Assembly (NCBI GenBank): GCA_019155185.1
Contig: CM032813.1
Coordinates: 7,609,001 to 7,673,000 of the forward strand
Direction: 5' to 3'
Source of the DNA: Beaufortia kweichowensis
Taxonomy: Eukaryota; Chordata; Actinopteri; Cypriniformes; Gastromyzontidae
DNA length: 64,000 nucleotides
The translations under genes and the position numbers were made by a program. This document shows, piece after piece, positions 1 to 20,800 of this stretch. The notes below the pieces were generated by a model. It saw nothing but the letters and a program-made list of their open reading frames with translations. It did not search any database and was not told the origin of the DNA. Position 1 is the first letter of the stretch, and every line of letters begins with the position of its first letter.

Positions 1-211
1 GACATGTCTCGTAAACGTGATTGAGGATTGGACATGGTGCCCAACTGCATGCTGGGAGCCAGGTGTATTGGATGGTCATGACTAAATGTCTCATTAAGTT
101 CAGTTTCATTATGGTCCGCTGCTGGAGGTAATGCAGATGTCTCCATTGTTTACAGAACCAGGAGCTTCTCCATCTTCCACCAGTCAGAAAAATGAAAGTC
201 CTTGTCTGGGG
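1..211 (-). CDS. Possible 5' coding exon of an unidentified gene, cut by the window edge
   Basis: On the minus strand a plausible acceptor (cttcaacag, 212-220) is followed by about 65 nt of leader and an ATG at 146-144. That ATG opens 48 codons that run uninterrupted off the left edge. The peptide starts METSALPPAADHNETELNET and ends MSNPQSRLRDM; it is polar and I do not recognise the family. The leader holds a 7-codon upstream ORF (ATGGAG...CTGTAA) that stops one codon before the main ATG, in the same frame. The gene would be divergent from rrp9. In mammals PARP3 is the divergent neighbour of RRP9, but this peptide does not resemble the PARP3 N-terminus as I recall it. It could be a chance open frame, since only one exon is visible. 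Confidence 0.35.
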
Positions 212-1774
212 CTGTTGAAGAACAATATGAAAATTAAACACACACACACAAATAGTTACAAAAGAACACAGGTAACATATTAAGCTATTATATTATGGTG
301 TAAGAGAATAAAACATTGAAGCTTAATCCATTTGAATAAATCATGGTGCTCTATTCATGGAGCTCTTAGTGCTGTAATCGTTTGATGTGGAGTATAATGA
401 GTGCGCTTGTTTGTCTGCAGCTGTTGGGCTTTCTCTGTCATTTGCATTAGTGTGAGCTCACTGTCACCTGCACAACACAAGACACATACAAACACTCTCA
501 CACAACCACAGACATCATCTCACTTCTGTCGTTTACTGTAATGTCACTGCAGAAGAGTTACAATCACCAATTATCTTCAAGAATTAAACCAGTGACTGGT
601 GGAGACTATGTACAACAGTTATAGTAGAAATACTGTATGTTATATACATTTTCTTTACATAATTTTAGAGGTAACTAAAGATTTACAGTGTGCAATTAAT
701 ATGGTTCTGTGATGTTATTTAAATCTGTGCATGTACTGATTTCATTTAAATCATTAGTTGGTCATCATTAAGTATCTGATATCTCTCAGCAGCTTATCAG
801 CACATGTCTATAGGAGCTAGAAAATAAGTGCAGAGTAATTTGGCATCAAAAATACACACAGACTGTATTACATCACAGCTGTACAGAATGTTCCATGCAT
901 GTTTTAAGTTAATCAGTTTGTTTATCTGGATGGACTTGCCCTCGCACATCTTCCACACTAAAAAATAAGTTCAGAGGTATATACCTATCTACCACCTGTG
1001 TAATAAATAAATAATAAAAACACGTGTGCAGTTAACAACTGTACACAACCGCACACATCAACCGTGTGTTGATTCAGCAGTGGATTTGACTAATCTATGT
1101 TTTTATTTTGGGCAGTAATCTCTTCCGCTTCAACAAATGATCAGGTCATCTAATAATCACATGTGCAACATGCCAGTGTTTGGTTTTGTGTTATGAAATA
1201 AGGGTCCTGCTTTTATTCTGTACTGCCTTTAAACATACATTTTCAGTCAAAAGTGCTTGAAATTGTTCACACCTGATTTGAAAATATAAATAGGAAAACA
1301 CATGTTCTGTATGCAAATCATCTCTAAAATATAATACCTCTATAGATGTATTTTTTTAGACTATGAACTGTAAAACAAAAAACGAATAACTTATTGTCTA
1401 TATTTAGTGACCTACAAGAATGAAATACAATGTAATAAAATACAGTCTCACCTGATGTACGGCATTAAGTCTGGTCAAGCATTATTTAAACTTCTAAAAT
1501 CCAGGATTTCTTCATTTATCTCTCCATGGGTTTATCCAGCACACAGCCTGCGTGTGGTTTAGCGGAGAGCTTGATGGAGTTGTGTTTGGCTCCAGTGGTC
1601 TTTGCACTTAAGACTGAATGATGCCACTAGCGGAAGCCATTATAGTGCCAGATGTACATAGTGTACAGGTCAGTCCATTAGCAGACTCAACTGCATCATC
1701 TATACATGAAGTAATTACACTGTCCTCTCTCCCCTGACTGACTGAAGAGCCAGAGGGCTGCAGGTGGACCCAAC

Positions 1775-1778
<4 letters not shown>
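212..1778. other. Intergenic, no gene seen
   Basis: AT-rich DNA between the possible left-edge exon and the rrp9 promoter. It has short CA runs near 240 and many stop codons in all frames. Untranslated first exons of the left-edge gene could lie here but cannot be recognised from sequence alone. Confidence 0.6.

Positions 1779-1855
<77 letters not shown>
1779..1855. repeat. (GA)n microsatellite, about 38 units
   Basis: An uninterrupted GA dinucleotide tract of about 77 bp. It produces an artefactual poly-Ser-Leu open frame on the minus strand. Confidence 0.97.
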
Positions 1856-1856
<1 letters not shown>

Positions 1857-2190
1857 ACTGTGGTGGTAATCAGTAAGAGTCATTCACACTATGTCGTAAA
1901 ACCCATTATAACAATAAAACCAAGATATAATATATAATAGTATATATAATAACATTAACAGTATTTTTTTAAATATGTTTTATTAATTCCCCATACATAT
2001 AAACATGCTGTACAGTGGTCCAAAAATATTTCACAGTTTAAGACGAAAGATTTTAATATATTTAGGATAAATATATAGTTTAAAATTTAAATGCATTTTG
2101 TTGCTACTTAGTAGAACATGTTCAGATAATATACATATCTATATTTACATCTTTATATCTCCTAATATTGTCTCCTAATATTTATAAGTT

Positions 2191-2229
2191 GCTTTGGATA
2201 AAAGCGTCAGCTAAATGCCTAAATGTAAA
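2191..2229 (+). repeat. Short teleost retroelement tail
   Basis: The stretch contains gctttggataaaagcgtc followed by agctaaatgcctaaatgtaa. This resembles the widespread fish motif found at the 3' ends of tRNA-type SINEs and partner LINEs. Only the tail is present. The family assignment is from memory. Confidence 0.5.
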
Positions 2230-2259
2230 TATCAGATGTCTTGAGTTTTGTATGACAGT

Positions 2260-2429
2260 TTCTCGTCATACCGCCGCTCCACTAAGCGGCGCTATGGTGC
2301 ACATGCGCACATATAAACGCCCGAGAATCCGCGTGTGTCTGTGACCATGTGAGTGGCACCAAAGTAGTCCTGAGTTAAGTCTATCGGTCTAAAGTTGTTT
2401 ATTAAGAACTGTAGGTTGTCTATTCCATC
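2260..2429 (+). promoter_or_regulatory. Probable rrp9 promoter and 5' leader
   Basis: The 170 bp before the rrp9 ATG are CpG-richer than their surroundings. They carry a 6-bp inverted repeat (GCCGCT at 2273-2278, AGCGGC at 2285-2290) and an ATATAAAC box at 2311-2318 that could act as a TATA element with initiation near 2340. No experimental start site is known here; this is inference from position and composition. Confidence 0.4.
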
Positions 2430-5400
2430 ATGTCATCTTTCTTTATAAAGAAGAAGGTCGTCTCTGCGGCTCATAATAAAGGAGATAAATCATCTGCTTT
2501 AAAGAGAAAGGTAGGTTTCTGGTTAGCTCACAGCACTGAGATATGAAAAGATATCTTGTAATATTTAATCTTTCGATCGCAGTAGTTAATGCTCGTTTCT
2601 GTTATTGTTTATCCAAACATCCCACGACGTACCCACCCTTTTTGGTCATTGATCAATTACAGCTAATTTTGCATTTTTTAGAGTAATGCAGATGATGGCA
2701 AAGGAAGATCAAAAAAGCATAATAAACGAATGAACGAAGAAATATCGAGTGACTCGGAAAATGAGAGGTAACTCATCTAATACATTGTGTTCTGCTGCAT
2801 GATTACTTTACTACTCTTTAATAAAAATCTTCTATCAACAGTTCTGTACCAAGTAGGAAGCAGGATGAAAACCAAGATGATGAGATTGATGAGACGCCAC
2901 AGGAAAAGAAACTTCGCCTGGCAAAACTTTACCTGGATCAGCTGAGAGAGGAGGGTTTGTATTAAGCATTAAGGCATCTAAAACAAACACTTTTCTCTAT
3001 GGCACATTTACGTTTATGCATTTGTCATGTACCTTGATCCAGACTGACTTACATCAAATTCATATTTTTAATTTGATTTAAATGTGTGTTTCCTGGGAAT
3101 CAAGCTTTTTGACAAGGTGTTGCTAGTGCTGTAATCTACCAGATGATGTACTCAAAAATACAATCTGTATTAATTAAAAGTATTTGCATTGATACTGCAG
3201 AGGAGAAGAAAGCAGAGGAGGAATCATTTGAAGCAGACCAGATAGCTGGGAGACTCCAGGAGGATGTGGTATGTTTATGCTTTATATATACTTCTTGATA
3301 TATGATCTAACAAAAGTAATCAATTATTTATCTTTGTTCATCACAGCTGGAACAAAAAGGCAGACTGCAAAGACTGATAGCCAAAGAAGTGAGTGATGTG
3401 TCTGTTTCCTCCAGTGGCTGTAGATTGATATGCAACACACTTGATGCTCATATTTGTCCGCTTGTCCACCAGCTCATAGCTCCAGAGCCAGCAGAGATCA
3501 GGCTGTTGAGAGGGCACAAACTGTCCGTCACGTGTCTCGTCATTACCCCCGATGAGAAATATATCTTTTCTGCAAGCAAAGACTGCTCCATCATCAAATG
3601 TGAGTGATTTTCAGTCCAATGGAAGTTTTATGTGATAATTCTGATAAATGGAAACAGAAACATGTTTTGTAGACAATCTGTAATTGCCAGACTTTCATAT
3701 GTAAATGTATAATGTGTATATTTAGGGGAGGTGGAGAGTGGAAAGAAGGTGGACAGGATTGCAGGTGGACGGAAGGGAACAGACGATAAGCATGTGAAAC
3801 ACACAGCTCATGTGTTGTGTATGGCTATATCATCTGATGGAAAATACCTGGTGAGAACATTCTCTGAATCTTGCATTTCTGGTTTTGCGTACACTCATTT
3901 CATGCGGAAAGATTTTTTTGTCTTGGATTACCAAATCTATGATGATGTGTCACCTTATTCTGGCTAAGAGCTGTCTGATTGCAGCACAGTTTGATTTGTT
4001 TATCTGTCATTTAGTGTCTGCAATAGTCTGAAGGATGTCAGGTTGTGCCTCGTTTTAAAAATGTGAAGTCATGGTTAGATAGATTTAAAAGCTTCATTCA
4101 CTCTTTTTGTAATAGGCTACTGGAGACATGAATAAACTGATTATGATTTGGGATGCTGTGACATGTAAACACCTGTATAAGTTTACAGGTCACAAAGACG
4201 CTGTATCGGTAAGCAAAACCTTTCATCTTTAATTTTGTACTGCCCTGAGAAAGCTAGATTGATGATAAGATATGATCTTCCTTGTTTTTATTTGTTCGTT
4301 TTCTAGAATTTTGAAAAATCGAATTTCCTCCTCTTCTCCCACAGGGTTTAGCATTTAGAAGAGGAACCCATGACCTCTACAGCGCATCACATGACCGTTC
4401 GGTGAAAGTGTGGAACGTGGATGAGAATGCATATGTAGAAACCTTGTGAGTACATCAGCGTGATGCTCACCTGTTGGAATACTAGGAAGCTGTATTCATA
4501 CTCAAGTTGTATCATTTATACACAAGGTTAACTTGCACCTGTCTTTAGGTTTGGCCATCAGGACAGGATCACTGGTCTGGACTGTTTGAGCAGAGAGAGG
4601 TGTGTGACCGCAGGAGGACGAGACGGAACCGTCAGGGTCTGGAAGATTGCAGAAGAATCACAGCTTGTGTTTCACGGGCACGAGTGAGTTTTCATGCTGG
4701 GTTTTTAGAAGAGTCTTGTAGAGGTTTTGAACAACATAAAGGTGAAGAATTTTTATATTCCGTTAAGAAGCTTACCCAACAGTCCTTTTTTATTGTCTGA
4801 AGGGGCTCCATTGATTGTATCCAGCTGATAAATGAAGAGCACATGATTACAGGAGGTGATGATGGGTAAGTCTTCATCTGACGCGTCAACATCTGCACAC
4901 CTGGCTAAATAGTTACATTTTGACTTCTGATTTATTTTACAGCTCTCTGTCTATTTGGACTGTTAATAAAAAGAAGCCGATGAGCACAGTGAAGCAAGCC
5001 CACGGTAGCCATGGCAACACGGGTCTGGAGCAACCTTACTGGGTGTCGTCCGTGGCAGCGCTGCACAACTCCGACACCGTGGCGTCAGGTGCCTCAGGTG
5101 CACTCACACAACAAAACCAATTCAGTTTAGATCACAAGCTCAAACACTTCATTATCTGCTCTGTAAACCTCTCGTTCCACTACGGCCTTGTTTACGAATC
5201 TCTCAACCTTCTGCATTTGCAGCTCAAACACCTGATTGATATCAAGCGTTGTTGTTGTCGTCCCTCCGCAGGCTCCCATAATTCATCGGTGCGCCTTTGG
5301 AAGTGTGGAGAGGGATTCAGAGGTCTGGAGCCTCTCTTCAGCATCCCGGTGGTGAGCAGTATCATCTGTGCAGCTCTAGTTAAACTGGATACTATTGTGT

Positions 5401-6007
5401 TTTTGGATGGTACTTCATTTGAAGCGAATGAATAATGTATTATTCATTATACCACACTGATTATGTGCCACTTACATGTGCATGTGTGTAAGGATCTCTT
5501 ATACAGTCATCGTGACCCTGTTGTTAATGTTAATAAACGCTTGTCACGCTCTCTTTTTTTTAGACGGGGTTTGTAAATAGCCTGAAATTCTCTAATACGG
5601 GGAAGTTTCTCGTGGCAGGTGTTGGACAGGAACACAGGTGAGTTGTTTTTAAGTGTGGCATGTAGTAAGTTAATATTAAAAATTACATCAATTTTGCATG
5701 TTTAATCTTAAAACCAATATTAGTTTTTGTCATTTTATTACAAATTTACTTAGTCATCTGTACTAAGCATGCAGTGCAATAACATTCTGCTACCACTAGA
5801 TGACACTAATGTGATTGATTGTGCATTATTCCAATGCAATCTTCTGTTACTCATTATTCTTGAGTATGTTGATATTCTGGAATTGAGTGTATCTTGCTTT
5901 GTTCTGTCTTCATCAGATTGGGCCGATGGTGGAGAATTAAGGAAGCTAAAAATGGACTGTATATCATTCCGCTCAAAAGACTAAGTAAAGAGCCAGTTGT
6001 TCAATAA
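2430..6007 (+). CDS. rrp9: RRP9, U3 small nucleolar ribonucleoprotein WD-repeat protein, 15 coding exons
   Basis: Coding exons: 2430-2510, 2682-2767, 2842-2954, 3201-3268, 3347-3388, 3473-3599, 3726-3850, 4116-4208, 4345-4445, 4549-4683, 4803-4865, 4943-5088, 5272-5351, 5564-5637, 5917-6007. All junctions are GT-AG and the frame is continuous over 1425 nt (474 aa; the human protein is 475). The first ~125 residues are charged and lysine/glutamate-rich (nuclear-localisation type, starting MSSFFIKKKVV), followed by a helical EEKKAEEE stretch. From about residue 130 a seven-bladed WD propeller follows (LLRGHKLSVTCLV, FTGHKDAVSGLAF, FGHQDRITGLD, FHGHEGSIDCI, VRLWKCGEGF). The C-terminus is IIPLRRL-like (IIPLKRLSKEP). 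In the nucleolus RRP9/U3-55K binds the box B/C region of U3 snoRNA and is needed for 18S pre-rRNA processing. The ATG at 2430 is the only start giving the conserved N-terminus. Orthology is very secure. Confidence 0.96.
3941..4036 (+). ncRNA. Weak candidate intronic C/D-box snoRNA in rrp9 intron 7
   Basis: Within the rrp9 intron 3851-4115 there is a C-box match ATGATGA (3941-3947), a CTGA (3975-3978) that could be D', and a further CTGA (4028-4031) that could be D. About four flanking bases could pair (atct before C, aggat after D). Spacing is acceptable for a C/D snoRNA, but these motifs are short and no guide target was checked. Ribosome-biogenesis genes commonly host snoRNAs, which is the main reason to record it. 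Confidence 0.15.
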
Positions 6008-7145
6008 CTTGCCTTCATATGGAGGACTTGACTTAACTGTGGATTTCAGTGGAGAATTTTTTGTTGCCTTTTTGTTTTCTTTACATGACAAGACATGATG
6101 TAAAAGAGTAATGTGATAACAATTTTATTGAATTAATTTTGATGAATTACCTGTCAAACCTGTCAGTTAAATGAAGACTTCTGTTATTTTTTAAAAAAGA
6201 ATTTATTTACATATATTACAATAATAACACTGACTGGTTCACATTAAAACGGTTGTATTATCTACTTTTTTTTCAAAACTTACCGCTAATAATTTATTGT
6301 AATTAAGTTAAAAGAGGGAAATGGAGAATATAGCAACTTTTCATCATAAAGTATTATGTGAGATTTTTATCACAGCACTAAAAGGACTATCAACTCATCT
6401 CCGAATGAAGGTTTACAATGTTGTCACTGAACTAAAACGAGATACATTTGTTACAGTCTCCCATTTACTGAGAATACAGCATCTAAAATCACATACCCTG
6501 GGGTACATAAGTCAAACTATAATATATATTGTGGAAGTCTCATTAGTCCCATGGTATGTACTGGTACCAGTATGGCCTGTTCAGTAATTCAGTTCAATTC
6601 AAATTTATTTCTATAATGCTTTTTACAATTTTGCATTGTTCCAAGGCAGCTTTACAGTAAATACATATTAGTACAGTAATGTGAGACTGTACATGTTATT
6701 TGAAGCATTTTTTATCAAGTGTTTTCCAGATGACAACTCCAACAAAATATTGTTATATAGACTGAGAACTCAAATCTACTGTTAACATTACACTGGTTAA
6801 TATCTTTCGTAGTGTACAAAAACCTAAAATACATATTGCTATTTCTTCAAAACAGGTGTCATAAATCTGCTGGACTAGTGTGGCATAGCATTAGCACATG
6901 GTTTGACACATTTACACTGGCTTCTGAAGATCAAGTCTTAATCTGATCATAAACGATAGCTTTACTGCGTAACTGAAACACAACATGCTCAATGAAAGTG
7001 GTTTTGGGGTCCGCAGGCATCCGTGTAGTTCATTATTTTTAGCAAGATCAGATTAATCAAGATTGAGTCAACTGAAGGTTTGCTGAACTGAAAGTCAGCT
7101 CCTGATTTTGTTGAAAAGATAAAACGTGCTGGAATACATATTTAT
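6008..7145. other. rrp9 3' UTR and convergent intergenic spacer
   Basis: rrp9 (+) and grm2 (-) converge here. The first few hundred bases after the rrp9 stop are AT-rich and presumably 3' UTR; I see no clear AATAAA there. On the minus strand the grm2 stop codon is overlapped by an AATAAA hexamer (7146-7141), probably too close to be the used poly(A) signal. Apart from the repeat at 6586-6662 nothing else stands out. Confidence 0.55.
6586..6662 (+). repeat. Teleost LINE-type 3' tail fragment
   Basis: The stretch reading ttcaattcaaatttatttct, a short spacer, then aaggcagctttacagtaaa resembles the very common fish repeat 'caattcaagtttatttgtatag...caaagcagctttacag'. It is truncated and diverged. 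The family name is not certain. Confidence 0.6.
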
Positions 7146-16606
<9,461 letters not shown>

Positions 16607-16924
16607 CTGAAAGAACAGATATGAACATTATTGGCTTCAGTTGAGTTGCATTAAAAACGTGGGCAGGTTTAGATATTTGGCATTTAAAGTTTTCTGAGTT
16701 TTCAAGCTTTATTAACTCAGATTCATCAATAACTCCTCGAAGGGGAGAGGATGAAAAGATGAAACGATAAATAATTTCAGCTGATAGAGCAGTCCTTCTC
16801 AACTATATATCACACAGACTTTGTACATCTTTCATCTTCATTCAGCAATCTCCTTCACATGTCTACTACACGGTGCAGTGATATTTATGTAATGATTATT
16901 ATGTACACTTATATAAAAAGGTGT

Positions 16925-17010
16925 CTCATGATGCCATAAAAGAACCACTTTTGGCTAAATGGTTCTTTAAAGAAACTTTAACATCCACAGAACCTTTTAC
17001 AAAGGTTATT
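16925..17010. repeat. Dispersed 'aaatggttctttaaagaa' repeat fragment
   Basis: The string atgatgccataaaagaacca, then ggctaaatggttctttaaag and cagaaccttttacaaaggtt, matches a high-copy cyprinid DNA repeat built on ggttctt/aagaacc units. It lies in the 5' noncoding part of grm2. Confidence 0.55.
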
Positions 17011-19848
17011 TGTCTCCATTTGTCATAGCCATTTCATCTTCTAATTGCTATAAGGTCCTATTATATAAAGTAATTACAAAAACGGTGTTACAAAAACACA
17101 GGTTCATAAATGGTATGGATGTAAATGCTGATACTGTATCACTTTATTGCTTTAGATATAGTGATTAATGTGTTAATTTAAATGTGAGGGAAATATTCAT
17201 CCTGTGTCACCCAAAGAAGCCTCAGGCTAAATTTACCTGAACGTTAAAAAATGTCATTTGAGATTTAATTTGAGATAAAATACTTATATTCCTTGTTTCC
17301 CATCCTGTATCTCCGCTGCTGGCGTAATGAAGCTTCATCTTCACGTTTATTAGGGTTCTCTGCCTTAACTTCTGTTACCATGGAAACAAGAAAAAGTGGG
17401 TGGGTTGGGGTGGCAAGGCGATGCTATGTGATAAAGATGTATACATGCGTTCCAATTAATACCAGATCTTTTATCATATAGGGATTAAAACGAATAAGGG
17501 GATTACAAACAAAATTACAAAGTTAATGTTTGCTACAATCGGGACTTCTTGAAACTGCCTTCTCAAGAGGCTAGAGGTAAGAGTACTAAAACATTACAAT
17601 AAAACTGTGCCTTACAAAGCCAATATGAGATAAGGAAATATTGTTCTTAATTCCAAAGCACATATTGATCTTTTATAGCTCAGGAGACTTCATGGAGATC
17701 TACACTCCCATTCAACTCATAGGAGATATAAACACTTGTAAATTGTTGGCATACAGATTATACAAATGACCATTTAGCTTTCAAGATCAATGAAAATCTG
17801 AAAAATGTTTGAATTCATTTTAAGATACACAACAAATCTGGGCACAGTTCAGCAAATATATCTCTATTTAATCTCATTGCTGTCTATGAGAAACAACTGA
17901 GGTATTAAAGAGATCTCATTTAGGACTTTTCTGTCATTTGAAATAATCTCTCTCATAGTCATGTTTAGTACACACAACAGTTGTGTTTGGTAGTGCTCTA
18001 AGCATTTGCTCATCTTAGTACCATATAAATACGTATAAATTTTGCAGACTTCTGTTTGCTGGACATGAGAAACTAATCGAGCTAAAGGACCGTCCACAGT
18101 AATGAACTGAGTATGTACATTAGATTTGGTTTGGAAAAACATTAGTTTTGACTTATTTAAATAACATTCACGCAAATTTAAGTTACAATACATGCCCTAG
18201 AGGAAAAATGGTTAACTGAAGAGTTATGGAGAGAAGCTCTCATTACTGTGCTTTTAAACAAGACATTTTAAACAAGGTTGTTCACAGGACACGGTGCCCG
18301 TACTATATAGTGTACTATAACTCACACTGGAAGAAAAGCATCCGCAAACTGTTGAAAAGTTGATTAACACACGATATTGAAGCATGAAGAAAAAGCTTCA
18401 TCTTAAGATATTTGTTTATAATGTCACAGCGTTTTTTGTTGAGACCAAGTGTTTTAAAGACGTTTTTATCCAAAGTGAATTACTGTACATTCAAACAATA
18501 CTATAGCAAGTGAGCTACATAAATACATTTATTAAAACATCTTTGTAGACTTTTCTAAGACCTCCAGTCAAACACTAACAATCATTTAAAAGCTATCCAG
18601 AGTTCAGATTCACATCAGGTTTACGTCTAGCTAAAATCTGGAATGTACATTTTATTCTTGATAACATCTAATGGGGGAATAAAACTTTTTCATCATGCTA
18701 CACTAATATTTATGATTAAGGGGTTTACATTGGCCATTACAAATCCATAAATAAATATCCATGTAACCAAAGGAAAGCCATGCAATAAATCAGATTCCGT
18801 GCTCGCGGGAGTAGTAGCTTTCTTGATTCCAGAATATATGTATACTGAGAGAGCAGATGGGAATTTTGCTGTCTGGGCAAAACATCAATATAACTGCTTA
18901 GAGGTTGTTTAAGGAATTCAATTTGTTTCAATACATGTAAACCAAGAGAGCAATAAACAAGTCATCTAAATGTAATTAATTTTAAATTTTAATGTCTATA
19001 ATTTTACTCACTGTTTCAACACACAATTAAACCAGTCCTATTTCCATTTTATAAAACCCACTTTGGTTTCATTGATAACTTCTGGAGCACAGCCAGAGCA
19101 GTTGAATGGCTCTGAAAAGTCGCCAAGGACGAGGCATTCACAGACATGGAGCAAATTAACTATGAGATGTTTATCTCAGCACGTCCAATCAGCTTTGCTC
19201 TATGGGTTGCTATGGATGCTTTACACTATTCAGATTCAAAGTGTCAGCGAATGAACAGAACAAGAGCGTTAAGAAGTTCTCATGACTGCTCTGTAGACCG
19301 AACTTAAATAACAACTAAATGGTCAGATTGTGAAGTTTGAAAGAAGTTTGAATATATAATTATTCTGCATATGAATATGATCATTCATGCACACCCTATA
19401 TTGTCTCTTTAGCTGGAGAACCCAGTGATAACATTAAAGGACTGTAAAATCATTATTTTTATAAAAATACAAAATAGCTGACAGGGTCCGTTTGACAGTC
19501 ATAGTTATTATTGCATGCTGTACTATAAAGTAGACATTTTAACAACCAATAAGCAAGATCTTATTACCATAAAAATGCGTGACTAGACTGTCCTATTGTT
19601 CTTCATCACGAAACACATTTGCGCTTAGGAAATGGCAAAGCATCCGTGCGCTTTGACTCGCTCCAGTTATTGTTGCATGCGATAAATCGTTTACTTATCA
19701 TAATAAACACTCCATTCTGTGCTGGTATATACGACATTGTGCAAATTGTGCTAAAAGTAGTTTTTTGTATGTGCAAAGTGCGCGCAAATACAGGCAGGAG
19801 TGGCGCGTGCCTGCGTGCGTAAATAATACTGCATGCTTTCATTCTTAC
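17011..19848. other. Probable grm2 5' intron, no gene seen
   Basis: AT-rich DNA between the presumed untranslated first exon(s) and the first coding exon of grm2. Small open frames here have no recognisable protein features. Confidence 0.5.
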
Positions 19849-20460
19849 CTGTGATGCAGAAATGAAACACACTGGGAAGCTTGTTAAAAGATGTAAAATG
19901 ATCTTTTAAAATTTCACAACAAGTGGTAAGATCAGCGTCCGTGCATCATGTCCCCACAGGTGTAAAAGCATTTGTGTTTGGTCTGTCCTTCGTGCTTAAA
20001 CAAAGAGCCCGAGATGATGATGATGAAGAGGATGATGAAGCTCTTACCTGTGCGCAGCGTTTGAAGTGTTTAAAGTGATGAATGCTTTCTCATTAATGGA
20101 AACTTGCGCGAGCACACACCCTCCAAACCTTCTTCAGACCTCACGAGTCCACTTAATGGTGAGTTCGGTGCTGTTTCCTCATTCTCGGGGTTTGTAAATA
20201 GACTGACAGTTGGGTCCAAACACCTGTCATCATCATGAGAGCTTTAATAAAGTCTAACTAATTCTCCACGGATCTCCCGGTCACGACTGTCTCTTACTGA
20301 AAGTTAGTTGTTATCGGGCAACAGTGCGCACAAGTGGCGCACAAGTGGCGCCTCGGAAACAAATTGTGGCCCGTCTGTTAGGATAATGATCATTTTATTT
20401 TAAATAATGGTTGTTGCTTTGTAATGTGTTCAGGATCTAAGCTTCATGCGCGCGAGGTTC
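19849..20460 (-). promoter_or_regulatory. Probable grm2 promoter and untranslated first exon region
   Basis: Two strong minus-strand donors of the same form (cacag|gtaag) end candidate exons at 19849 and 20048, so alternative first exons are possible. The region is CpG-richer than its flanks and contains an 11-bp tandem duplication of GCGCACAAGTG (20326-20336, 20337-20347). A CT-rich tract lies just upstream. No TATA box is evident. RNA data would be needed to fix the start sites. Confidence 0.4.
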
Positions 20461-20481
20461 TGCTGGAACAGCGCTTCAATG

Positions 20482-20515
<34 letters not shown>

Positions 20516-20558
20516 GCTCGCTCACTCACTCTCTTTTCTCTCTCTCATTGTTGCTGGA
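20482..20558. repeat. CT-rich microsatellite
   Basis: An interrupted (CT)n tract with ctcg/ctca variants, immediately upstream of the presumed grm2 promoter. Confidence 0.9.
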
Positions 20559-20711
20559 ACATCATTTTTAGATCACTTTTAATACCTTGCTTTGGCTTTA
20601 TGGTCAAGCTTAATGTTTAATATAGCAAACATCAAGGCTCTTTAAGATCATTTTACTTTTAAATCAGTAATAAAAAAATTTACAAATTATTTTACATTTT
20701 TATTTAATATT

Positions 20712-20800
20712 AGTAACACTTTGCAATGATGTTCCAAAGGTTAACAATAATTGTGCACTAGTTAACATGAACTAACAGTGAGCAATATACTGTATGTTTA
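20712..20800. repeat. Dispersed 'gttaactaatgcattaac' repeat, copy 3
   Basis: The sequence agtaacactttgcaatgatg, then caataattgtgcactagtta and catgaactaacagtgagcaa, is a short copy of the family seen at 8412 and 11758. Confidence 0.5.

Noticed and set aside
1608..1883. 91-aa minus-strand open frame rich in Ser-Leu
   Set aside because: Produced by the (GA)n microsatellite.
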